Assembly (NCBI GenBank): GCA_900769815.1
Contig: CAAGID010000028.1
Coordinates: 1 to 55,598 of the forward strand
Length of the DNA: 55,598 nt
From: Clostridia bacterium
Lineage (GTDB): Bacteria; Bacillota; Clostridia; Christensenellales; QALW01
Direction: 5' to 3'
Below are positions 49,543-55,598 of this stretch, one piece after another; position 1 is the first letter of the stretch, and every line of letters begins with the position of its first letter. The translations under genes were made by a program, and so were the position numbers. Below the pieces are notes generated by a model. That model did no database searches. It was not told the DNA's origin and saw only the letters and a program-made list of their open reading frames with translations.

Positions 49543-51267
49543 TTAATTGATTGCGTCAAATGCGCAAAGCTGTTTGCAAACGCCACAGCCAACGCAAAGA
49601 GTTGTATCTATTGCTGCCTTACCATCCTTCATACTGATTGCAGGACAGCCAAGACCCATACAACGCTTGCAGGACTTACACTTATCTGCATTTACAGTCA
49701 AAGGTTTCTGGGGCTTAACTGATTTTAAAAGTACGCAGGGTCTTCTTGAAATGATAACGGAAGGCTCTTCTATGCTTAATTCTTCCTTAATAACACTGTC
49801 GCAAGCCTTAAGATCATAGGGGTCAACAACGCGAACGCGGTTAATACCTAAAGCGTGGCAAAGTGCCTCAAGGTCAACTTTTGCGGCAGGGTCTCCTTTA
49901 ATATTATAGCCTGTTGTGGGATTCTGTTGATGTCCGGTCATACCTGTAATTGAGTTATCAAGAATAATTACAGTTGAATTAGTTGCGTTATATGCAACGT
50001 TCACAAGACCTGTCATACCTGAATGCATAAATGTTGAGTCGCCGATTACTGCAACTGATTTCTTTTCAGCCTCAGGTCCTCGTGCGGCATTAAAGCCGTG
50101 AAGACCTGAAATTGATGCCCCCATACAGAGTGTTGAATCAAGTGCACTTAAAGGAGGTACCGCACCTAAGGTATAACAACCGATATCGCCTAAAACGGTA
50201 ATTTTGTTTTTTGCTAAAGTATAGAACATACCCCTGTGAGGACAGCCTGCACACATCATAGGCGGACGGTTAGGAATAACGGCGTCAGCACTTATTGATT
50301 GGCCTATTTCCTTATTAAACGCCTTGCGGATGGTTGCCTGAGAAAACTCACCTAAAAGCGAGAACATTTCCTTGCCGACAACTTCAATACCAAGCGAACG
50401 AACGTGGTTTTCAATAATGGGGTCAAGCTCCTCAATAACGTAAAGCTTTTTAACCTTTTTAGCAAAATCTTTAATGAGATTTACAGGTAACGGATTAGGC
50501 ATACCAATTTTTAATATACTTGCTTCGTTTCCTAATGCTTCCTTTACGTAGAGATATGAACAGCCTGAAGTAATAATACCGATTTCAGTTGAGTTCATTT
50601 CAACTGTGTTGTACATACAGTCTTCAGCATATTCCTGAAGCTTAAGTGTACGCTCCTCAACAAAGGGATGACGCTTAATTGCATTTGCCGGCATCATAAT
50701 ATACTTTGCTGGGTTCTTTTCATAATCCTTTAATACTTGAGACTCTTTTTCAGAAAACTCAACAATTGACTGACTGTGTGCAATACGTGTGCACATACGC
50801 AATATTACAGGTGTATCGAATTTTTCGGAAAGCTCAAATGCAGTTTTTGCAAAAGTATATGCTTCCTGAGAATCTGAAGGCTCAAGCATAGGCACCTTTG
50901 ATGCGATGGCATAATGTCTTGAATCCTGCTCATTCTGTGATGAGTGCATTGCAGGGTCGTCAGCAACGCAGATTACAAGTCCTCCGTTTACCCCCGTATA
51001 AGCAAGAGTAAATAAGGGGTCTGCGGCAACGTTAAGACCAACGTGCTTCATAGCACAAGCTGAACGCGCACCTGCAAGGCTTGCACCGAAAGCAACTTCA
51101 CAAGCAACCTTTTCATTAGGTGCCCACTCGCTGTGGATATCGTCATATTCAGATAAAAATTCAGTAATTTCAGTTGAAGGAGTGCCGGGATAGCTTGATA
51201 CTACGCCTAAGCCGCCATCGTGAAGACCTGCGGCAACTGCCTGATTACCTATCAATAATTTTTTCAT
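49543..51267 (-). CDS. iorA: Indolepyruvate:ferredoxin oxidoreductase, alpha subunit
   Basis: Thiamine diphosphate enzyme that oxidatively decarboxylates aryl-pyruvates (indole-, phenyl-, 4-hydroxyphenyl-pyruvate) to aryl-acetyl-CoA with ferredoxin. At 574 residues: N-terminal pyrimidine-binding domain (GLGVVSSYPGTPSTEITEFL), central domain, then the diphosphate-binding domain with CAGCPHRGMFYTL, VLGDIGCYTLGAVPPL, GDSTFMHSGMTGLVNVAYN and Mg-binding Asn. The C-terminus has two [4Fe-4S] motifs, CKSCKRCMGLGCP and CVGCGVCKQLC. The ferredoxin reduced here can drive hydrogen or energy metabolism in an anaerobe. Confidence 0.94.
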   Translation of the reverse strand: MKKLLIGNQAVAAGLHDGGLGVVSSYPGTPSTEITEFLSEYDDIHSEWAPNEKVACEVAFGASLAGARSACAMKHVGLNVAADPLFTLAYTGVNGGLVICVADDPAMHSSQNEQDSRHYAIASKVPMLEPSDSQEAYTFAKTAFELSEKFDTPVILRMCTRIAHSQSIVEFSEKESQVLKDYEKNPAKYIMMPANAIKRHPFVEERTLKLQEYAEDCMYNTVEMNSTEIGIITSGCSYLYVKEALGNEASILKIGMPNPLPVNLIKDFAKKVKKLYVIEELDPIIENHVRSLGIEVVGKEMFSLLGEFSQATIRKAFNKEIGQSISADAVIPNRPPMMCAGCPHRGMFYTLAKNKITVLGDIGCYTLGAVPPLSALDSTLCMGASISGLHGFNAARGPEAEKKSVAVIGDSTFMHSGMTGLVNVAYNATNSTVIILDNSITGMTGHQQNPTTGYNIKGDPAAKVDLEALCHALGINRVRVVDPYDLKACDSVIKEELSIEEPSVIISRRPCVLLKSVKPQKPLTVNADKCKSCKRCMGLGCPAISMKDGKAAIDTTLCVGCGVCKQLCAFDAIN

Positions 51268-51285
51268 TTTAAAAATTCCTTTACG

Positions 51286-52920
51286 TTAAGATTTATTCTG
51301 TGAATCAACTAAGCCTTCCGCACCGTAAATTTTACGAAGCTTGGGCTTTTCGATTTTTCCCGTGGGATTTCTGGGAACGTCAGCAAAAATAATTTTGCGG
51401 GGACGCTTATATCTTGGAAGTTCAAGACAGAAATTGTTGATTTCTTCTTCCGTGCATTCCATATCCTTTTTAATTTCAATAATTGCAGTTGCAATTTCTC
51501 CAAGACGTGCATCGGGTAAGCCGATAACTGCAACGTCTTTTATTTTGGGATGGGCAGAAAGGAAATTTTCAATCTGTACCGGATATAAGTTTTCTCCGCC
51601 TGTAATAATAACGTCCTTTTTGCGGTCAACAAGGTAAATAAACCCTTCCTCATCCTGCATTGCCATATCGCCGGTAAAAAGCCATCCGTCTTTTAAAGAA
51701 GCCTCCGTTGCCTTTTCATCGCGGTAATAGCAGGTCATAACGCCGGGACCTTTTAAGCAAAGCTCGCCAACCTCGCCCTGTTTAACTGTATTTTCTTCAG
51801 TATCTACAATCTTAACTTCCCAACCGTAACCGGGAACACCGATTGCACCGACCTTATGTATATTTTCAACGCCCAAATGTACTGCACCGGGACCTATGGA
51901 TTCAGATAAACCGTAGTTGGTATCGTACTGATGCTCAGGGAAATATTCAAGCCAACGCTTAATTAAACTTTGTGGTACGGGCTGTGCACCTATATGCATT
52001 AGACGCCACTGTTTTAAATTAAACTCGTCTAATTTGATTTCGCCTCTGTCAAGAGCGTTTAAAATATCCTGTGCCCAGGGGACTAAAAGCCAAACTATGG
52101 TGCATCTTTCCTCACTTGCAGCCTGAAGAATGTTTCTTGACTGTGTGCCCTTTAAGATAACTGCCTTTGATCCTGAAATAAGACTTCCGAACCAATGCAT
52201 TTTTGCACCTGTATGATATAATGGCGGAATACAAAGGAAGCAATCTTCCTTGGTCTGTCCGTGATGCTTCTGCTCAACACGGCAGGAATGAATAAGACTT
52301 TCGTGATTATGTAAAATCGCTTTTGGGAAGCCCGTTGTTCCTGATGAAAAATAAATTGCGGCATCATCAGCTTCCTCTAAAGAACAAACAGGAAAAGTAC
52401 TTGAACACTCAGAAACAAGGTCATTATAGTCATCTGCAAAGGGAGGGCATCCTGAACCTAAATAGATAAGAGTACATTTTTTTGAAATCTTGTCTGCAAC
52501 GGATTCTACACGGCCGATAAATTCCGTGCCGAAAATTAAAACATCAGCCTCAGCAAGCTCCAAGCAATAATCAATTTCATCAGAAGAATATCTGAAGTTA
52601 AGGGGTACTGCCAAGGCACCTGTTTTTAAAATACCAAAATATATGGGAAGCCAATCGATGCAGTTCATTAAAAGTATGGCAACCTTTTTGCCTTTGCCTA
52701 TACCATTCTGCAAAAGCATATTGGCAAGTCTGTTTGCTTTTTCATTAAAAACGCTCCAGGTAATTTCCCTGCGGTAATGCTTTCTGTTTGTAGGTTCAAC
52801 AAGTTCAAACTCGTGCCAGGTCAGCCTTCTCGTTTCAGGCTGATCGGGATTGATTTCAACAAGAGCAACGTCCTGTGCGTATTTTTTTGCATTTTCTTCT
52901 AACAAATGTACAATGGTCAT
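51286..52920 (-). CDS. AMP-forming acyl-CoA synthetase
   Basis: Acyl-adenylate-forming enzyme of 544 residues. Motifs: YFSSGTTGFPKAILHNH (ATP loop, about residues 180-196), the mid-section YGLSESIGPGAVHLG, GWLFTGDMAMQDEEGFIYLVDRKKDVIITGGENLYPVQIE (hinge) and the catalytic Lys near NPTGKIEKP at the C-terminus. It belongs to the fatty/aryl-acyl-CoA ligase group; an unusual insertion occurs near the N-terminus around residues 38-50. Its promoter places the transcription start downstream of the first in-frame ATG (52950), so the ATG at 52920 is taken. It is the first gene of the operon with iorA, iorB, paaK and the ACT protein. Its substrate is unknown; a carboxylic acid linked to aromatic amino acid degradation fits. 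Confidence 0.88.
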   Translation of the reverse strand: MTIVHLLEENAKKYAQDVALVEINPDQPETRRLTWHEFELVEPTNRKHYRREITWSVFNEKANRLANMLLQNGIGKGKKVAILLMNCIDWLPIYFGILKTGALAVPLNFRYSSDEIDYCLELAEADVLIFGTEFIGRVESVADKISKKCTLIYLGSGCPPFADDYNDLVSECSSTFPVCSLEEADDAAIYFSSGTTGFPKAILHNHESLIHSCRVEQKHHGQTKEDCFLCIPPLYHTGAKMHWFGSLISGSKAVILKGTQSRNILQAASEERCTIVWLLVPWAQDILNALDRGEIKLDEFNLKQWRLMHIGAQPVPQSLIKRWLEYFPEHQYDTNYGLSESIGPGAVHLGVENIHKVGAIGVPGYGWEVKIVDTEENTVKQGEVGELCLKGPGVMTCYYRDEKATEASLKDGWLFTGDMAMQDEEGFIYLVDRKKDVIITGGENLYPVQIENFLSAHPKIKDVAVIGLPDARLGEIATAIIEIKKDMECTEEEINNFCLELPRYKRPRKIIFADVPRNPTGKIEKPKLRKIYGAEGLVDSQNKS

Positions 52921-52954
52921 AGGTAAAAATTCCTCATTATATTTATTCATTTAT

Positions 52955-52983
52955 ATTTTACCTTTTGTGTCCGAAATTGTCAA
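52955..52983 (-). promoter_or_regulatory. Sigma-A promoter for the acyl-CoA synthetase-ior-paaK operon
   Basis: Minus strand TTGACA (consensus), 17 bases, TAAAAT. Start point predicted near 52948, which excludes the upstream ATG as translation start. Confidence 0.8.
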
Positions 52984-53012
52984 ACTAAATACGTTATTTT
53001 TTGCATTTTTCA

Positions 53013-53041
53013 TTGACAAATTTACTTCACTATGATAAAGT
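53013..53041 (+). promoter_or_regulatory. Promoter for the symporter-dehydrogenase pair
   Basis: TTGACA with a 17-base spacer to TAAAGT; a TATAAT at 53044-53049 is an alternative -10 with a poor -35 (tttact). Divergent from the ligase operon promoter, about 30 bases away. Confidence 0.55.
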
Positions 53042-53076
53042 GTTATAATGTTATAGATAAAGGATGTGTTATATCA

Positions 53077-54690
53077 ATGTTTTCAATGCTTCAAACTCTT
53101 GCTTTAAACTCTACGGCAATTATATCGATCCCCTTGCTCATATGCTTTTTTGCATTGATGATTGGCGTTGGTTTTGCCTGCAAGAAACATTCGACAAACG
53201 TAGACAGCTTTGTATTAGGCGGAAGGGCCGTAGGTCCTTGGCTTACTGCATTTGCTTTTGGAACCTCATATTTTTCAGCCGTTATTTTTGTTGGTTATGC
53301 AGGTCAGTTCGGTTGGAACTTCGGTCTTGCTTCAACGTGGATAGGATTAGGTAACGCTTTTATAGGTTCTCTCCTTGCATGGAACGTTTTAGGCAGAAGA
53401 ACACGCGTTATGACACAGCATTTAGGTTCAAAAACTATGCCCGACTTTTTTGAGAAACGTTATGACTCAAAAGCACTTAAAGTTATAGCTTCCTTTATAG
53501 TTTTTGTATTCCTTATCCCATACACCGCATCACTTTATAATGGTTTATCATCACTTTTTAATAACGTTTTCGCCATTCCTTATTGGGTTGTTGTGGTTGT
53601 TATGGCAGTTTTAACAGGGCTTTACGTCATTTTCGGCGGATATATGGCAACGGCTATAAATGATTTTATTCAGGGCATAATAATGCTTGTAGGCATCATT
53701 ACTGTTATTGTTGCCGTACTACTTAAAAATGGTGGTTTTACCGAGGCAGTTGCAACTTTAGGAAATAGTGCGGGCAGTGAATATATTTCAATGTTCGGTC
53801 CTGACCCTATTTTCTTGTTATTCGTAGTGCTTTTAACTTCACTAGGTACATGGGGATTACCTCAGATGGTTGGTAAATTCTATTCCATCAAGGATGAAGC
53901 TTCAATAAAGAAAGGTACAATTATTTCAACAGTTTTTGCAATTATTGTGGCAGGCGGATGCTACTTCTTAGGAGGTTTTGGAAGACTTTATAAGAATCAG
54001 TTGGTTTCAGCAGGGTTCCATAATCCCCAAACAAACGCTACGCTATTTGACAAAGTTGTGCCAACAATGCTTTCAGAACTTGCCCCTCTTGTGGTTGCAC
54101 TTATTATAGTTTTAGTGCTTGCAGCATCAATGTCAACGCTTTCTTCTCTTGTTTTAACTTCATCTTCCACACTCACTCTTGACGTTATAAAGCCTGCAAT
54201 AAACAAGAGAAAAGAGATTTCTGAAAAACAGAGTATATTTATTCTCAGATTATTTATAGTTTTCTTTATTGCAGTTTCAGCAGTTATCGCTATTTTAAAG
54301 GATTCCGTTTGGAAAGACTCAGTATTTATCGCACAGATGATGGGCGTTTCTTGGGGTGCTTTGGCCGGTGCATTCCTTGCACCATTCCTTTATGGTTTAT
54401 ATTGGAAAAAGACCACAAAAGCCGCCGTTATTGTAAGCTTTATCTTTGGTTGCGGATTTGAAATCGTACAGTTACTTATAAGCATCAAGTTGTTTACTCC
54501 TACCGACGCTTTCTTCGGTTTCATTTTTAAAAACTCCTTATATTCAGGCGTTTTTGCAATGGTGGGCGAACTTATTTTAGTTCCCGTAGTAAGTTTACTT
54601 ACAAAGAAAACATTACCTGAAAACATTGAAGAAAAATTTGATTGTTATAACGTAGAGGTTGTCACTAATAAAAAAGATTCATTAGGTTAA
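53077..54690 (+). CDS. Sodium:solute symporter (SSS family)
   Basis: A 537-residue carrier with about 13 membrane helices of the LeuT-like fold. It begins with an extracellular helix, then FALMIGVGFACKKHSTNVDSFVLGGRAVGPWLTAFAFGTSYFSAVIFVGYAG, the family's first core helix, with GRAVGPWLTA typical of proline, pantothenate and sugar symporters; VLVLAASMSTLSSLVLTSSSTLTLDV forms the conserved sodium-site helix. Its substrate could be a carboxylate, amino acid or proline-like compound. ATG at 53077 is chosen because upstream starts fall at or before the predicted transcription start; ATG at 53086 is an alternative. It runs into the dehydrogenase gene 11 bases later. Confidence 0.88.
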   Translation: MFSMLQTLALNSTAIISIPLLICFFALMIGVGFACKKHSTNVDSFVLGGRAVGPWLTAFAFGTSYFSAVIFVGYAGQFGWNFGLASTWIGLGNAFIGSLLAWNVLGRRTRVMTQHLGSKTMPDFFEKRYDSKALKVIASFIVFVFLIPYTASLYNGLSSLFNNVFAIPYWVVVVVMAVLTGLYVIFGGYMATAINDFIQGIIMLVGIITVIVAVLLKNGGFTEAVATLGNSAGSEYISMFGPDPIFLLFVVLLTSLGTWGLPQMVGKFYSIKDEASIKKGTIISTVFAIIVAGGCYFLGGFGRLYKNQLVSAGFHNPQTNATLFDKVVPTMLSELAPLVVALIIVLVLAASMSTLSSLVLTSSSTLTLDVIKPAINKRKEISEKQSIFILRLFIVFFIAVSAVIAILKDSVWKDSVFIAQMMGVSWGALAGAFLAPFLYGLYWKKTTKAAVIVSFIFGCGFEIVQLLISIKLFTPTDAFFGFIFKNSLYSGVFAMVGELILVPVVSLLTKKTLPENIEEKFDCYNVEVVTNKKDSLG

Positions 54691-54701
54691 GAGGTAAATT
54701 T

Positions 54702-55454
54702 ATGATAGCAATAGTTACCGGTGCATCATCAGGTATGGGCAGAGAATTCGTTAAAAAAATTGATAATGAAAATTTAGACGAAATCTGGGTTGTAGCAAGA
54801 CGCGCTGACCGCTTAGAAGCATTAAAAGACGAAATAAAAACTCCCGTAAGAGTTATTGCCTGTGACCTTACAAAAAACACAAATGATTTATTCGATATTA
54901 TAGAAAAAGAAAAGCCAGAAATTAAAATTTTAGTTAACTGCTCAGGCTACGGTAAATTCGGGCATACCGACGTTGTCCCTGTCGATGAAAGCTTAGGTAT
55001 GATAGACCTTAACTGCAAGGCTCTTGTTGAAATTACACAAAGAGCAATTCCGTATATGGCAGAAAACAGCCATATCGTTCAATTATGCTCACTTTCATCA
55101 TTTCAGCCTGTACCCTATCTTAATGTTTATGCTTCAACAAAGGCATTTGTACTTTCTTACTCGCAAGGGCTTAACGCTGAATTAAAGAATAGAAAAATTC
55201 ACGTTATGGCAGTTTGTCCCGGTTGGGTTGAAACTGAGTTTTTTGCCCGTGCAGAGACTGTGCAGAAGGATGCAGTTACTTACTTTAATAAAATATACAA
55301 AGCGAAAGATGTAATTGATACCGCATACAAGGATATGTATAAAAGAAAGCCCGTTTCAATACACGGTTTCAGAGTAAAAGCACAGGTATTACTTGTTAAG
55401 CTTCTGCCCCATTCCCTTGTAATTAAAATCTGGCTAAAACAGCAAAAGCATTAA
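54702..55454 (+). CDS. Short-chain dehydrogenase/reductase
   Basis: Classical SDR of 250 residues. Cofactor loop TGASSGMG at residues 6-13, NCSG at about 86, catalytic Ser in SLSSF and the YASTK active-site Tyr/Lys at about 146-150, then CPGWVETEFF. Substrate is not identifiable; short C-terminal hydrophobic region (VLLVKLLPHSLVIKIW) may contact membrane or lipid, as in ketoreductases acting on lipids. It has GAGGTAAA before the ATG and ends in a strong terminator. Co-transcribed with the symporter, which suggests it may act on the imported compound. Confidence 0.9.
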   Translation: MIAIVTGASSGMGREFVKKIDNENLDEIWVVARRADRLEALKDEIKTPVRVIACDLTKNTNDLFDIIEKEKPEIKILVNCSGYGKFGHTDVVPVDESLGMIDLNCKALVEITQRAIPYMAENSHIVQLCSLSSFQPVPYLNVYASTKAFVLSYSQGLNAELKNRKIHVMAVCPGWVETEFFARAETVQKDAVTYFNKIYKAKDVIDTAYKDMYKRKPVSIHGFRVKAQVLLVKLLPHSLVIKIWLKQQKH

Positions 55455-55483
55455 AAAATTCTCCGAAAAGCTCGGAGAATTTT
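55455..55483 (+). terminator. Intrinsic terminator of the symporter-dehydrogenase pair
   Basis: Perfect 12-bp stem AAAATTCTCCGA / TCGGAGAATTTT with a 5-base loop, right after the stop codon. Confidence 0.92.
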
Positions 55484-55498
55484 GTTGATATCAAGAAA

Positions 55499-55521
55499 AA
55501 CCACGCGATAGTCGCGTGGTT
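55499..55521. repeat. Second perfect hairpin near the window edge
   Basis: AACCACGCGA / TCGCGTGGTT: 10-bp GC-rich stem around TAG. On the minus strand it exits into a run of T, so it can terminate a gene arriving from the right, but no supported minus-strand gene ends here within view. It could also be the subterminal hairpin of an IS200/IS605-like element, which cannot be tested because the window ends. Confidence 0.55.
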
Positions 55522-55544
55522 CAGTGAAGGTTTACCGATGAGCA

Positions 55545-55573
55545 TTGAAAAGAAAACTCCGATTGTGTATAAT
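55545..55573 (+). promoter_or_regulatory. Sigma-A promoter reading out of the window
   Basis: TTGAAA, exactly 17 bases, TATAAT. It points to a plus-strand gene beginning beyond base 55598. A short in-frame plus reading from ATG at 55539 runs off the edge, but it starts before this promoter and is not called. Confidence 0.7.
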
Positions 55574-55598
55574 GAAAGTATGACCTGCCAGTCAGAAA

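Noticed and set aside
52920..52950. Upstream ATG of the acyl-CoA synthetase gene
   Set aside because: The predicted transcription start lies at or beyond this codon, so it would not be translated.
55539..55598. Partial plus-strand CDS starting at 55539
   Set aside because: The putative ATG lies before the better promoter (55545-55573) and only 20 codons are visible without family resemblance.

Overview
The window is a 55.6 kb piece of an AT-rich Firmicutes chromosome, most likely from a spore-forming member of the Clostridia (perhaps Oscillospirales-like; the exact family cannot be fixed from sequence reading alone). The evidence is the gene order: mrnC-rlmB-sigH, plsX-acpP-rnc-smc-ftsY and ylxM-ffh-rpsP-khpA-rimM-trmD-rplS, murB-rapZ-whiA-dnaE-pfkA, and a yabM/yabN-like pair next to an HU gene. 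Sporulation-linked genes (sigH, a cwlD-type amidase, a SpoVB-family flippase), strong Shine-Dalgarno sites and frequent TTG starts agree with this. No phage, insertion sequence, CRISPR array, rRNA or tRNA gene was recognised.

Layout. 1-5.4 kb: 3' part of GTP-type PEP carboxykinase, then on the minus strand mrnC-rlmB-sigH, a two-subunit class I fumarase and a CwlD-like amidase. 5.4-5.9 kb: a 425-base gene-free AT-rich stretch holding six DnaA-box-like sequences. 5.9-15 kb: a lipoprotein, a membrane glycosyltransferase, metallophosphoesterase-pyrR-epimerase-like genes, a nuclease-XPD/DinG helicase fusion, mnmA and an unknown membrane protein. 15-33 kb: the long minus-strand housekeeping block for ribosome maturation, protein targeting, chromosome structure, lipid synthesis, replication and cell-wall precursor synthesis. 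33-36.7 kb: an orphan membrane-tethered binding protein facing a large surface protein with an acidic cytoplasmic tail, then an unknown protein. 36.7-40.7 kb: mnmE-mnmG-rsmG. 40.8-44.2 kb: flippase-mazG and HU. 44.2-47.1 kb: CPBP protease, PAP2 phosphatase, KDPG-type aldolase, thiamine pyrophosphokinase. 47.2-55.5 kb: acyl-CoA synthetase-iorA-iorB-paaK-ACT operon on the minus strand, divergent from a sodium:solute symporter and a short-chain dehydrogenase.

How it works together. Most genes lie on the minus strand, which suggests that a replication fork crosses the window from right to left. Translation-quality genes are unusually dense: tRNA U34 modification (mnmA, mnmE, mnmG), tRNA G37 methylation (trmD), rRNA methylation (rlmB, rsmG), rRNA processing (rnc, mrnC) and 30S maturation (rimM, khpA). 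The right-hand operon looks like a module that oxidises aryl-pyruvates from aromatic amino acids to aryl-acetyl-CoA and links this to acetate-type ligases. Sigma-A-type promoters with 16-18 base spacing and intrinsic terminators can be read directly at most operon boundaries.

The strongest unexplained signals are the DnaA-box cluster away from any dnaA gene, structured 5' regions at ffh, rnc and rplS, an inverted repeat sitting on the promoter of an unknown membrane protein, and the divergent binding-protein/surface-protein pair.
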